From: Kineosphaera sp039812485
GTDB taxonomy: Bacteria > Actinomycetota > Actinomycetes > Actinomycetales > Dermatophilaceae
Length of the DNA: 19,123 bases
NCBI GenBank assembly: GCA_039812485.1
Contig: JBDIAP010000069.1
Span: 1-19,123 of the forward strand
Direction: 5' to 3'
The translations under genes were made by a program, and so were the position numbers. The notes beneath the pieces are model-generated. The model was not told the origin of the DNA. It ran no database searches and saw nothing but the letters and a program-made list of their open reading frames with translations. Of this stretch, positions 1-6,789 are shown piece after piece; positions within the stretch are counted from its first letter, which is position 1; each line of letters opens with the position of its first letter.

Positions 1-256
1 CGGCGCGAGCACGTCCATGAGGTCCTGCAGAAGACACCGCTGCGGGCGCGGGTGTGACACGCCAGGTGCCTCGCCCGGCGCAACGTGTCGCCTGCGGAGC
101 CGACCAGACCGATCGAAGCGAGCGTCGCACCTGTGCCCAGCCCCGCAGCGTCATCGTCATCGACGCCGGCGCGGACGCTGGCGCGGGCGCGTCGCTGTCG
201 TCCTCGGACACCTCCGCACGTGGCCGACGGGCCGCCGCCGTGCCAGGGTGGGCGCC

Positions 257-586
257 ATGACATCCACGAGCACCGAACCCACAGTGTCACGCGAGACCGA
301 TCCCGACCGCTTCGAGGTGAGCGTCGACGGTCAGGTCGCCGGCTTCACCCAGTTCGTCGACGTCGGCGGCCAGCGCATCTTCTTCCACACCGAGATCGGC
401 GAGGAGTTCGGCGGCCGCGGGCTCGCCGCCGTCGTTGTCGAGCAGGCACTCACGGCGACCCGCGGCGACGGGCTGCGCATCGTGCCGGTCTGCCCCTACG
501 TCAAGAAGTACGTGCAGAAGCACCACGACTTCGACGACATCGTCGACAAGGTGACCCCCGAGGCGCTCCAGGCGATCCCGCGCTGA
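257..586 (+). CDS. Small GNAT-family N-acetyltransferase (Acetyltransf_CG / YidJ-like)
   Basis: The 109-residue product matches the short GCN5-related acetyltransferase family (PF14542 type). The order is FEVSVDGQVAGF, then a strand with IFFHTEIGEEFGGRGL, where the R/Q-x-x-G-x-G-like EFGGRGLA turn should contact acetyl-CoA, then LRIVPVCPYVKKYVQKH, the family's conserved C-P-(Y/F)-V helix start. Members of this family are about 90-110 residues long and lack most of the usual GNAT N-terminal half, so this is full length. The substrate is unknown. I chose ATG 257 because the homologous part begins about 15 residues later and the longer in-frame upstream region is low-complexity Arg-rich translation. 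No strong Shine-Dalgarno is visible. It stands alone and converges on the HAAS/PadR pair. Confidence 0.85.
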   Translation: MTSTSTEPTVSRETDPDRFEVSVDGQVAGFTQFVDVGGQRIFFHTEIGEEFGGRGLAAVVVEQALTATRGDGLRIVPVCPYVKKYVQKHHDFDDIVDKVTPEALQAIPR

Positions 587-603
587 TCCCGGCGAGGTCG
601 CTT

Positions 604-645
604 CGCCATCTCCTGTCCACCGCCAGTCGTGGGCAGGAGATGGCG
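604..645. terminator. Bidirectional hairpin between convergent genes
   Basis: A 17-bp stem with one G-T wobble (604-620 pairs with 629-645) closes an 8-base loop. The arms are CGCCATCTCCTG-T-CCAC and GTGG-G-CAGGAGATGGCG. It lies 17 bases after the GNAT stop and 88 bases after the end of the minus-strand HAAS gene. There is no T-tract, as is common for terminator-like hairpins in high-GC actinobacteria. A shared terminator is the simplest reading. Confidence 0.7.
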
Positions 646-733
646 CGCCCCGCGGCACGGCGGCCGCCGACTCCGGCCGTGCTCGTCTCGTGGATCGGGT
701 GCGCGGTGCGGCGGTCGCGGGCGTGGCGACGGG

Positions 734-1471
734 TCAGCTCAACGCCCACACGATCCAGCTGAGCAGGCACATGAGCAGCGCACACACCGGGGCGACGAGG
801 GCGGTCGCGAGGCGGGCGCCGCGAGCCGACCCGAGAGTGGCCCCCGACGGGCTCTCGACGAGGTCGGTGGGCGTGCGCAGCCCGATGATCGTCGACGCCG
901 CCAGTGCGGCCACCGAGCCCAGTAGGACCACGACCACGGGCAGCGCGGCCACGGGCTGACGCCACAGCAGGAACACCGCGACGAAGGTCGCGACGAGGAT
1001 CGGCCCCGCGAGGAAGGGGGCCGCCTTGTGGTCGAGCAGGAACCGCAGCACCGCCTCGGACCTGAGCACGACGAGCGCGGTCAGGGCGGCGAGCAGGCCT
1101 GCGCCGACGAGATCGCCGCTGGTCACCGTGACCGAGGTCGCCTCCAGCCCGGCCGTCAACGCCCGCGGCAGCAGCACGATGCCGACGAGCCCGCAGACCG
1201 CCGACAGCATCGCCGAGCCCACCCCCGGGCCGCCCGGTGTGCGGCCCTCCTCGGACTCGGCGAGAGAACGGGCGTAGTCCTGCGCCGGGCCGAAGGCCTC
1301 CTGCGCCTCCTCGCCCGTCTCGGCCAGGTGCCCCTCGACCGTCGCGAGCGCATCGCCGATCCGCGGGCCGGGCACGCCGAGCAGCCGCTGCTCCACGACG
1401 AAGGCGTCCACCCACCCCGGTTCGGCGTGCGGCGCGAGCTCCCGCAGGGTCGTCTCGGGCTTCTTGCTCAT
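734..1471 (-). CDS. HAAS-domain membrane protein, PadR partner
   Basis: This 245-residue protein has a cytosolic N-terminal helical region (about residues 1-75, with FVVEQRLLGVPGPRIGDALATVEGHL, typical of the HAAS signalling domain/DUF1700-like proteins). About five hydrophobic segments follow, near residues 85-108, 118-138, 150-170, 175-197 and 220-243. HAAS proteins are usually encoded directly downstream of a PadR regulator and are thought to modulate its activity or sense the envelope. Here the start codon overlaps the PadR stop by four bases (ATGA), so the two are probably translationally coupled. The ligand and physiological output are not visible. A generic membrane protein label would be the fallback. 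Confidence 0.75.
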   Translation of the reverse strand: MSKKPETTLRELAPHAEPGWVDAFVVEQRLLGVPGPRIGDALATVEGHLAETGEEAQEAFGPAQDYARSLAESEEGRTPGGPGVGSAMLSAVCGLVGIVLLPRALTAGLEATSVTVTSGDLVGAGLLAALTALVVLRSEAVLRFLLDHKAAPFLAGPILVATFVAVFLLWRQPVAALPVVVVLLGSVAALAASTIIGLRTPTDLVESPSGATLGSARGARLATALVAPVCALLMCLLSWIVWALS

Positions 1472-1824
1472 CGTGCTTCCCCTGTCGTGACGGCGCCCTC
1501 GATGAGGCCGCGAGTGAGTTCGGTGAACGCGGACCAGCGTCTGGCCTGATCGGCCAGATGCCGGCGTCCCTGCGAGGTGAGGGCGTAGACCTTGCGGCCC
1601 GGCCCCCCGGACCCCGGCTGCCAGTGGGCCTCGACGTGCCCGGCGGTCTCGAGCCGCCCGAGCAGCGGGTAGAGGGTGCCCCCCTTGACCGACCCGAGGC
1701 CGGCGTCAGCGAGGTCGGCCGCGATCGCGTAGCCGTGGGCCTGCCCCTCGGCGAGGACGGCCAGCACCGCGACGCCGAGCACGCCGCGCATCCAGTCGCT
1801 GGGCCAGTCGTAGTCAGTGGGCAT
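1468..1824 (-). CDS. PadR-family transcriptional regulator
   Basis: The 118-residue product has the PadR winged-helix layout: VLAVLAEGQAHGYAIAADLADAGLGSVKGGTLYPLLGRLETAGHVEAHW. It includes the diagnostic H-G-Y and G-T-L-Y-P-L-L-x-R-L-E motifs and the wing sequence GRKVYALTSQGRRHL. A short C-terminal dimerisation helix follows (LADQARRWSAFTELTRGLIEGA). Such proteins are usually autorepressors released by a small ligand or an envelope signal. It is the first gene of a two-gene unit with the HAAS membrane protein. ATG 1824 has no Shine-Dalgarno and falls at the predicted transcription start, which suggests leaderless translation. Confidence 0.9.
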   Translation of the reverse strand: MPTDYDWPSDWMRGVLGVAVLAVLAEGQAHGYAIAADLADAGLGSVKGGTLYPLLGRLETAGHVEAHWQPGSGGPGRKVYALTSQGRRHLADQARRWSAFTELTRGLIEGAVTTGEAR

Positions 1825-1859
1825 ATCTAGATAGTTTCACTGAGTAGTCAGCGTGTCAA
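1824..1859 (-). promoter_or_regulatory. Predicted leaderless padR promoter with overlapping palindrome
   Basis: On the minus strand a perfect -35 TTGACA (1859-1854) is followed, 17 bases later, by a weak -10 AACTAT (1836-1831). That places +1 at about 1824, the A of the PadR ATG. A perfect 10-bp palindrome TATCTAGATA (1824-1833) covers the -10 edge and start codon, where an autorepressor should bind. The -35 and palindrome are directly visible. The promoter and operator roles are inferred. Confidence 0.6.
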
Positions 1860-2005
1860 CCTACTCGGAATGCGGCACGACGAGGGGCCGAGGTGGCGCC
1901 GGACTCGGCGAGCACCTGTCTGGGCCGCCTCAGGTTCGCGGGCCGGACCGAGGGGCGGCACGGAGCGCGACGGGTCGGGAATGTCCGACGTGCCCCCGGG
2001 CGTGT

Positions 2006-2022
2006 GGCGCTGCGCAAGCGCC
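2006..2022 (-). terminator. Short GC hairpin downstream of TetR gene
   Basis: A perfect 6-bp stem (GGCGCT / AGCGCC) with a 5-base loop lies 22 bases beyond the stop of the minus-strand TetR gene. It could act as a weak terminator. Otherwise 1860-2044 shows no supportable gene, only low-complexity open frames. Confidence 0.35.
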
Positions 2023-2044
2023 GTCGGCGGCGTGCCTGGCCTGC

Positions 2045-2683
2045 TCACAGCAGCTGCGCGGCGAGAGTCTCGCCCAGCCAGCGCTCATACCGACCCGCGG
2101 GCCAGCCGCGCTCGACGACGAGCATCCGGTAGACCTCCGGCGACATGAGGGCGTGGGCGATGTCGGCGGCCTCGCGGGCTGTGAGGCCGGGCCGCAGGGC
2201 GTCGCCGAGCGACCGGATGACGACCCCCTGGCCCTGCGCGCGCTGCCGGTCGATGTCGTCGAGCAGGCCGCGGGCCGCCGGGTCGGCGCCGGCCGCCGCC
2301 GCCAGCACGCCGTAGAGGGGGTGGATGCGCCCGTTGATCGCGGCGGTCACCGCCGCGAATCCGGCCAGCCGGCGCGCCGGCTCGGCGTCGGCCAGCGCGT
2401 CCCGCACGACGGGCCGCTCGCTGACGGCGACCGCCGTGTCGTCCCCGGCGATCGAGGTGTCGACGACGGCTTTGAGGATGCCGAGCTTGGAGGAGAACAG
2501 TCGATAGACGGTCGCCGCCGGCACGTCGGATGCGGCGCTGATCGCCTCGACGGTCGTCGCGCCGTAGCCGCGCTCGACGAACTCGCGCCGCGCCGCGTCG
2601 ATGACGGCCGCCCTGGCCAGGCGGGTCCGCGCCTGCCGGGGCCGACGCGTCGCAATCGGGTTCGGTGGGTCTTCCCTCGCCAT
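2045..2683 (-). CDS. TetR-family transcriptional regulator
   Basis: The 212-residue protein has a classical N-terminal TetR helix-turn-helix (about residues 20-70): AAVIDAARREFVERGYGATTVEAISAASDVPAATVYRLFSSKLGILKAVV. It contains the G-Y-x-A-T-T-V-E-x-I and V-x-x-A-T-V-Y-R-x-F-x-S-K signature positions. The C-terminal half is a helical ligand-binding and dimerisation domain of unknown ligand. It is transcribed away from a small DUF1059-like gene, and the 63-base gap contains a perfect inverted repeat at 2711-2729. It probably represses both itself and that neighbour. ATG 2683 precedes the basic leader NPIATRRPRQARTRL; there is no clear Shine-Dalgarno. Confidence 0.9.
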   Translation of the reverse strand: MAREDPPNPIATRRPRQARTRLARAAVIDAARREFVERGYGATTVEAISAASDVPAATVYRLFSSKLGILKAVVDTSIAGDDTAVAVSERPVVRDALADAEPARRLAGFAAVTAAINGRIHPLYGVLAAAAGADPAARGLLDDIDRQRAQGQGVVIRSLGDALRPGLTAREAADIAHALMSPEVYRMLVVERGWPAGRYERWLGETLAAQLL

Positions 2684-2710
2684 GGCGTCGATGCTACTGT
2701 CCCTCTCATA

Positions 2711-2729
2711 TTGAGAGTCTCACTCTCAA
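2711..2729. promoter_or_regulatory. TetR operator: 8-3-8 perfect inverted repeat
   Basis: TTGAGAGT-CTC-ACTCTCAA is a perfect 19-bp interrupted palindrome in the 63-base divergent gap. The arm spacing suits a TetR dimer. It overlaps an AT-rich CATATT (2706-2711) that could be a -10 element for the small gene. It probably controls both flanking genes. Confidence 0.7.
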
Positions 2730-2746
2730 ATCTTCAAGGAGGCACG

Positions 2747-2983
2747 ATGAAGACCATGACCTGCCGCCAGCTCGGCGGCCCCTGCGACCTGGCTCACCGC
2801 GGCGAGAGCGCCGACGCCGTCATCCACGCCCAGGACCAGCACCTCAAGGACGCGGTCGCCGCCGGCGACACCACCCACGAGGCCGCCAACGCGCAGATGC
2901 GCGGCCGCTGGAAGCACCCGAAGAAGTCGCTGGGGTGGTACATGGACGCGAAGAAGGCCTTCGCCGCGCTGCCGGAGGACTGA
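2747..2983 (+). CDS. DUF1059-like small protein (78 aa)
   Basis: The sequence begins MKTMTCRQLGGPCD and ends KKAFAALPED. This agrees with a family of short bacterial proteins annotated as DUF1059-type or small metal-binding proteins, which share the M-K-T-M-T-C-x-Q-L-G-G-x-C-D opening and a final E/A-L-P-E-D. Two cysteines (C6 and C13) and H18 are candidate metal or redox ligands. The function is not established. The start is well supported: AAGGAGG (2736-2742) lies four bases before ATG 2747. The gene follows a TetR operator and is divergent from the regulator. A hairpin (2990-3039) follows its stop. Confidence 0.8.
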   Translation: MKTMTCRQLGGPCDLAHRGESADAVIHAQDQHLKDAVAAGDTTHEAANAQMRGRWKHPKKSLGWYMDAKKAFAALPED

Positions 2984-2989
2984 GTCTCG

Positions 2990-3039
2990 GTCGGTGCGGC
3001 CGGCTGCGTCAGCGGGAGAGAATCCGCCGGCCTACCGAC
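2990..3039. terminator. Bidirectional terminator-like hairpin
   Basis: Arms GTCGGT..GGCCGGC (2990-3004) pair with GCCGGCC.ACCGAC (3026-3039), with a small internal bulge and a loop of about 21 bases. The right arm overlaps the stop codon of the minus-strand reductase gene, and the left arm lies just after the plus-strand small gene. It can serve both convergent units. Confidence 0.55.
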
Positions 3040-3691
3040 GAGTGAAGGTCAGGTGCGTCACGCCGCTGGGTGACGAGACGGCCTCGATGTCGTAGGCGTC
3101 CTCGAGGGCCTCGAGCCCGTCCCACAGCCGCACCCCCCGGCCGAGCACGATCGGCACCTGGACGACGTGCAGGTGGTCGACGAGTCCGGCCGCGAGGAAG
3201 TCCCGCACGACGGTCGGGCCGCCCCCGATCCGCACGTCCTGGCCGTCGGCCGCCGCGCGCGCCACCTCCAGCGCCTGGGCCGGGGAGGCTTCGATGAAGT
3301 GGAAGATGGTGCCGCCGTCCAGCTCGATCGGCGGCCGCGGGTGGTGGGTCAAGACAAAGGTCGGTGTGTGGAATGGGGGGTTCGAGCCCCACCAGCCCCG
3401 CCAGTCGGGGTCGTCGTGCCAGCCGGGCGGTCCGAACTTGTTGGCGCCCATGATCTCCGCGCCGAAGCCCAGCCCGTGGCGTTCGGCGAAGGCGTTGTCG
3501 ACGCCGGCGGATCCGCTCGGGCCGCCATCCGTCCGCTCCGCGCCGGACTGGACTGCCCAGAACTGTGTGGCGAACATCCAGTCGTGCAGGCGATGACCCG
3601 CATGGCCGAAGGGTGCCTCGAGAGACTGCGACTCTCCCGTCGCGAAGCCGTCGAGAGAGATGGCGAGGTTGTGGATTCGCGTGCGTGACAT
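3032..3691 (-). CDS. Dihydrofolate reductase family protein (RibD C-terminal-like)
   Basis: The 219-residue protein has the RibD_C/DHFR-like fold signature. It has an N-terminal strand and loop (IHNLAISLDGFATG, residues 6-19), a central MGANKFGPPG (81-90, normally the MGRxTF position) and VRIGGGPTVVRDFLAAGLVDHLHVVQVPIVLGRGVRLWDG (153-192), the hallmark nucleotide-binding glycine turn and distal strands. Such standalone proteins are presumed NAD(P)H-dependent reductases; few have known substrates, and the resemblance does not imply a role in folate synthesis. ATG 3691 is preceded by GAGGAG six bases upstream. It is divergent from the carboxylesterase, with a perfect palindrome in the shared upstream region. 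Confidence 0.85.
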   Translation of the reverse strand: MSRTRIHNLAISLDGFATGESQSLEAPFGHAGHRLHDWMFATQFWAVQSGAERTDGGPSGSAGVDNAFAERHGLGFGAEIMGANKFGPPGWHDDPDWRGWWGSNPPFHTPTFVLTHHPRPPIELDGGTIFHFIEASPAQALEVARAAADGQDVRIGGGPTVVRDFLAAGLVDHLHVVQVPIVLGRGVRLWDGLEALEDAYDIEAVSSPSGVTHLTFTRR

Positions 3692-3754
3692 TCGAACTCC
3701 TCGATCGGCACGACGTCGAGGCGTGCGCTGGCCCCGGCTTGCCCGCCGCCCGGG

Positions 3755-3773
3755 GAGGTCCGTGGCGGACCTC
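3755..3773. promoter_or_regulatory. Perfect 8-3-8 inverted repeat in divergent gap
   Basis: GAGGTCCG-TGG-CGGACCTC is a perfect 19-bp interrupted palindrome, 64 bases upstream of the reductase start and 109 upstream of the esterase start. Its geometry equals that of the TetR operator at 2711-2729, but the sequence differs. No regulator gene adjoins it, so the binding protein, if any, is unknown. A hairpin in a long leader is the alternative. Confidence 0.5.
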
Positions 3774-3881
3774 TCGACGCTACCGCCGGGGGCCGGATGC
3801 TGCCGGGTCGGACGTCATGCGCGCCGGGCTGCGGGCGTATTTTCGTTGGCCTCGCCGGGATTCGCGCGCGACGATGCCTGA

Positions 3882-5315
3882 GTGACCATGCGTACTCTGA
3901 TCGGCTCCGGCGTCGTCGAGGGACGGGCCGAGCATGGGCTCGCCGTCTTCCGTGGCATCCCGTATGCCGAGGTGCCCGTCCGCTTCGGCGCACCCGCACC
4001 GGTCCGCGCGTGGGACGGGGTCCGTGACGCGAGCGTCTTCGGTCCGCCGCCGCCCCAGTCCGGGGCCTTCGGCATGGACGCCAGGACCGAGCGAGGCGAC
4101 GACTGGCTGACGCTCAACGTCTGGTCGCCCGATCCTGCCGGCGCCCTCCCGGTCATGGTGTGGATCCAGGGCGGCGCCTACCTCTTCGGCGCCTCCGGCC
4201 TGCCCGAATACGACGGCAGCGTCCTGGCCCGCGCCGGGGTCGTCGTGGTCACCTTCAACTACCGGGTCGGCATCGAGGGCTTCGCCCAGATCGACGGATG
4301 CCCTCCGAACCGCGGCCTGCTCGACCAGGTCGCCGCCCTGGAGTGGGTCCGGGACAACATCGCGGCCTTCGGCGGCGACCCGCGGCGCGTCACGGTCTTC
4401 GGGCAGTCGGCCGGCGGCGGCTGCGTCGCGGCGCTGCTGGCGATGCCGCGAGCCGCGGGGCTCTTCGCCCGGGCCGTCGCCCAGAGTGTGCCCGGCGCGT
4501 TCTTCACGCCGGCCCTCGCCGCCGACATCGCTCGCGCCTGCGCCACCGAACTCGGGTGCCGTCCGGCCGAGCTGGCGGAGCAGGACCCGTGGCTCCTGCC
4601 CGCCGCCGCGGATGCGGTGCTGGGGACGATGGAGCGTCACGCCGACCGCTGGGGCCTCGCCGCGCGCGCTCAGGTGCCGTTCGCCCCCGTCGTCGACGGC
4701 GACGTGCTGCCGACGACGCCGTGGGACGCTCGCCGGGCGGGCGTCGACCTCCTCGTCGGTCACACCCGCCACGAACAGCGGCTCCTCACCGCCCTGTCCG
4801 GGAGGCTCGGTCAGATCACCCGCGCCGAGGCCGAGGAGACCGCTCGGCACTTCGCTCCGGACCCGTCGCGCTACCTCGATGCCTTCGACGACCCCGAGGA
4901 GCTCTACGAGGTGGTGCGATCGGACTGGCTCTTTCGCATGCCCTCGCTCGCCCTCGCGCAGGCGCACCTCGCCTGCGGGGGCGGCACTCATGTCTACGAG
5001 CTGACCTGGCCGGCACCGGGCCTGGGCGGGGTCCTCGGCGCGTGTCACGGCCTCGACGTGCCGCTCGTGTTCGGCAACCTCACGACCGGCCAGACCGCGA
5101 TGCTCATCGGCGAGCCCACCCCGCAGGCGTATGCCGTCTCCGAGCAGATGCGCAACGCGTGGGTGGCCTTCGCTCGCGACGGGGACCCTGGCTGGCCCAG
5201 CTTCGACGACGACTCGACGTGCCTCTTCGACGTCCGGCCCCAGGTCAGCGCCTACCCCGAACAGCTGTCGCGCAGCATCTGGAGCCAGCCACCCCCCGTG
5301 CTCGACCTGGTCTGA
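3882..5315 (+). CDS. Type-B carboxylesterase/lipase family hydrolase
   Basis: The 477-residue alpha/beta hydrolase follows the type-B carboxylesterase pattern: VFRGIPYAEVPVRF near residues 22-35, the DDWLTLNVWSP strand (73-83), an oxyanion loop IQGGAY (95-100, normally HGGG/A), the nucleophile elbow FGQSAGG with S176, a probable acid E298 in GHTRHEQ, and H389 in ACHGLDVPLVFG. This gives a complete Ser-Glu-His triad, so it is probably an active ester hydrolase. No signal peptide is seen, so it should be cytosolic. The start may be GTG 3882 or ATG 3888. Length is normal for the bacterial family. A hairpin directly after the stop suggests a monocistronic unit. Confidence 0.9.
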   Translation: MTMRTLIGSGVVEGRAEHGLAVFRGIPYAEVPVRFGAPAPVRAWDGVRDASVFGPPPPQSGAFGMDARTERGDDWLTLNVWSPDPAGALPVMVWIQGGAYLFGASGLPEYDGSVLARAGVVVVTFNYRVGIEGFAQIDGCPPNRGLLDQVAALEWVRDNIAAFGGDPRRVTVFGQSAGGGCVAALLAMPRAAGLFARAVAQSVPGAFFTPALAADIARACATELGCRPAELAEQDPWLLPAAADAVLGTMERHADRWGLAARAQVPFAPVVDGDVLPTTPWDARRAGVDLLVGHTRHEQRLLTALSGRLGQITRAEAEETARHFAPDPSRYLDAFDDPEELYEVVRSDWLFRMPSLALAQAHLACGGGTHVYELTWPAPGLGGVLGACHGLDVPLVFGNLTTGQTAMLIGEPTPQAYAVSEQMRNAWVAFARDGDPGWPSFDDDSTCLFDVRPQVSAYPEQLSRSIWSQPPPVLDLV

Positions 5316-5355
5316 CCTCGCCCGACGCCCGGTGCCGGGCGTTTCACGAGCGAGG
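5316..5355 (+). terminator. Nested hairpin terminator after carboxylesterase
   Basis: A perfect ACGCCCG-GTGC-CGGGCGT stem-loop (5325-5342) is followed by TT. It is enclosed by an outer CCTCGC/GCGAGG pairing (5316-5321 with 5350-5355). It starts right after the esterase stop and is a good intrinsic terminator candidate. Confidence 0.7.
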
Positions 5356-5392
5356 AGGCGCGTCGGGGGCGCCGTCGGGCACAGTGACAGCC

Positions 5393-6655
5393 ATGACGCG
5401 CATGACGAACGCTGCCGACGACGCCGACCCCCAGAGCCCCGGCGTCGCCGATGCCCTGGCCGCGCCGGTGGCGCCCGCCGCGCCGGGGGCGCCCGCCGCG
5501 CCGGGGGCGCCCGCCGCGCCGGTGGCGCCCGCCGCGCCGGGGGCGCCCGCCGCGCCGGTGGCGATCCGCGACATCACGGCCCGGCGGCCGATCGAGCGCG
5601 GCTGGGTCGATGCCGCGGTCCAGGCCCTGCGCGCCGACGCCAACCGCAGCGCCGACACCCACCTCCTGCGCCTGCCGTTGCCCGGGCAGCGCGACGCGGC
5701 GGTGACGATCTACCTCAAGGACGAGTCGACGCACCCGACGGGCAGCCTCAAGCACCGGCTCGCGCGCAGCCTCTTCCTCTACGGCATCTGCAACGGCCAC
5801 ATCGGGCCGGGCACGACGATCGTCGAGGCGAGCAGCGGCTCGACGGCGATCAGCGAGGCCCACGTGGCGGCGCTGCTGGGGCTGCCGTTCGTCGCCGTCA
5901 TGGCGCGGTCGACGAGCCCGGAGAAGGTCGCGCTCATCGAGCGCGAGGGCGGCCGGGCCCACCTCGTCGACGATCCGGGCGAGGTCTACGACGTCGCACG
6001 CCGGCTCGCGCAGGAGTGCGACGGGCACTACCTCGACCAGTTCACGAACGCCGCCCGCGCCACCGACTGGCGCGGCAACAACAACATCGCCGAGTCGATC
6101 TTCACCCAGCTCGCGCTCGAGCCGCACCCGGTGCCGGAGTGGATCGTCGTCGGCGCGGGCACCGGCGGCACGAGCGCGACGATCGGGCGCTACCTGCGCT
6201 ATCGCGGCTACGACACGCGGCTGGCCGTCGTCGATCCCGAGGGCTCGGCGTTCCTGCCCGCGTTCGCCGGGCAGGAGCGCGGGAGCGCGCGCGGCTCGCG
6301 GATCGAGGGCATCGGCCGTCCCCGGGTCGAACCGAGCTTCGAGGCCGGTGTCGTCGACCGGATGCTCGGCATCCCCGACGCGGCGTCGATCGCGGCGATG
6401 CGCTATCTGGCCGAGCGGATCGGCCGCCGCACCGGCCCCTCGACGGGCACGAACCTCTACGGCGCCCTCTACCTCGCCTGCGAGCTCGTCGCCGCCGGGC
6501 GCTCGGGCAGCATCGTCAGTCTCGTCTGCGACGGCAGCGAACGCTACGACGCGACCGTCAACGACGACGCGTGGCTCGCGGCCCAGGGCATCGACCCCGC
6601 GCCCTACGCCGACGTCCTCGAGCGCGCCTGGTCGACGGGCGTCTGGACGGGGTAG
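5393..6655 (+). CDS. cds1: PLP-dependent cysteine desulfhydrase/synthase family protein (Cds1-like)
   Basis: The 420-residue protein is a fold-type II PLP enzyme. It shows LKDESTHPTGSLKHRLARSLFLYG, with the Schiff-base lysine K120 in PTGSLKHR, the substrate loop ASSGST (147-152), the phosphate-binding GAGTGGT (254-260) and a C-terminal VCDGSERY (378-384). The LKDESTHPTGSLKHR and GICNGHI wording is that of mycobacterial Cds1 (Rv3684-type), which releases sulfide, pyruvate and ammonia from L-cysteine, rather than CysK. The N-terminus is odd: residues 24-57 are a six-residue Ala-Pro repeat that a typical Cds1 lacks. ATG 5393 lacks a close Shine-Dalgarno; GTG 5384 or ATG 5402 are alternatives. 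The symbol rests on family resemblance. Confidence 0.85.
   Translation: MTRMTNAADDADPQSPGVADALAAPVAPAAPGAPAAPGAPAAPVAPAAPGAPAAPVAIRDITARRPIERGWVDAAVQALRADANRSADTHLLRLPLPGQRDAAVTIYLKDESTHPTGSLKHRLARSLFLYGICNGHIGPGTTIVEASSGSTAISEAHVAALLGLPFVAVMARSTSPEKVALIEREGGRAHLVDDPGEVYDVARRLAQECDGHYLDQFTNAARATDWRGNNNIAESIFTQLALEPHPVPEWIVVGAGTGGTSATIGRYLRYRGYDTRLAVVDPEGSAFLPAFAGQERGSARGSRIEGIGRPRVEPSFEAGVVDRMLGIPDAASIAAMRYLAERIGRRTGPSTGTNLYGALYLACELVAAGRSGSIVSLVCDGSERYDATVNDDAWLAAQGIDPAPYADVLERAWSTGVWTG
5462..5563 (+). repeat. In-frame 18-bp tandem repeat, about 5.7 copies
   Basis: Five 18-base units plus a 12-base partial unit of the form GCGCCGGxGGCGCCCGCC encode alternating APVAPA and APGAPA hexapeptides (residues 24-57 of the Cds1-like protein). 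The only variation is T or G at one position, so the Val/Gly pattern runs V,G,G,V,G,V. Near identity points to recent slippage or unequal exchange. An extended Ala-Pro linker is the expected structure. Confidence 0.9.
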
Positions 6656-6789
6656 GGCGCAGGGACCTGATCACCACGGAGGCATGGTCCGTAGATGTAC
6701 GCCTCATGCCCACCCGAGCCCGGCCAAGCGATAGAGCTGCCGTGATGCTCGCGTCAGAGCACGACGATCGTGGCTGTCACAGCCGGTGC
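6656..6789. other. Intergenic stretch before the sigma remnant
   Basis: No gene is supportable here. It contains short palindromes such as GGCTGT-C-ACAGCC (6772-6784) and may include more degraded upstream parts of the sigma-factor remnant, but I see no clear similarity. Confidence 0.4.

Noticed and set aside
17..256. Arg-rich open frames upstream of the GNAT gene
   Set aside because: They read as low-complexity Arg/Pro/Ala translation in all frames, with no family resemblance. A possible minus-strand start at 18 would leave only six codons inside the window. No gene can be supported in 1-256.
501..1415. Long minus-strand open frame overlapping the HAAS gene
   Set aside because: It is Arg/Gly/Ala-rich and lies in an alternative frame of the well-supported HAAS membrane protein, a common artefact at this GC content.
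3780..5048. 422-codon minus-strand open frame antisense to the carboxylesterase
   Set aside because: The plus-strand frame has the complete catalytic motifs of a carboxylesterase; the antisense reading has no recognisable domain.
5462..5563. CRISPR-like array
   Set aside because: The 18-bp units are contiguous with no spacers and stay in frame inside a coding sequence, so this is a coding tandem repeat.
6684..6734. Sixteen-codon open frame after the Cds1-like gene
   Set aside because: It is too short, lacks a ribosome site and has no recognisable content.
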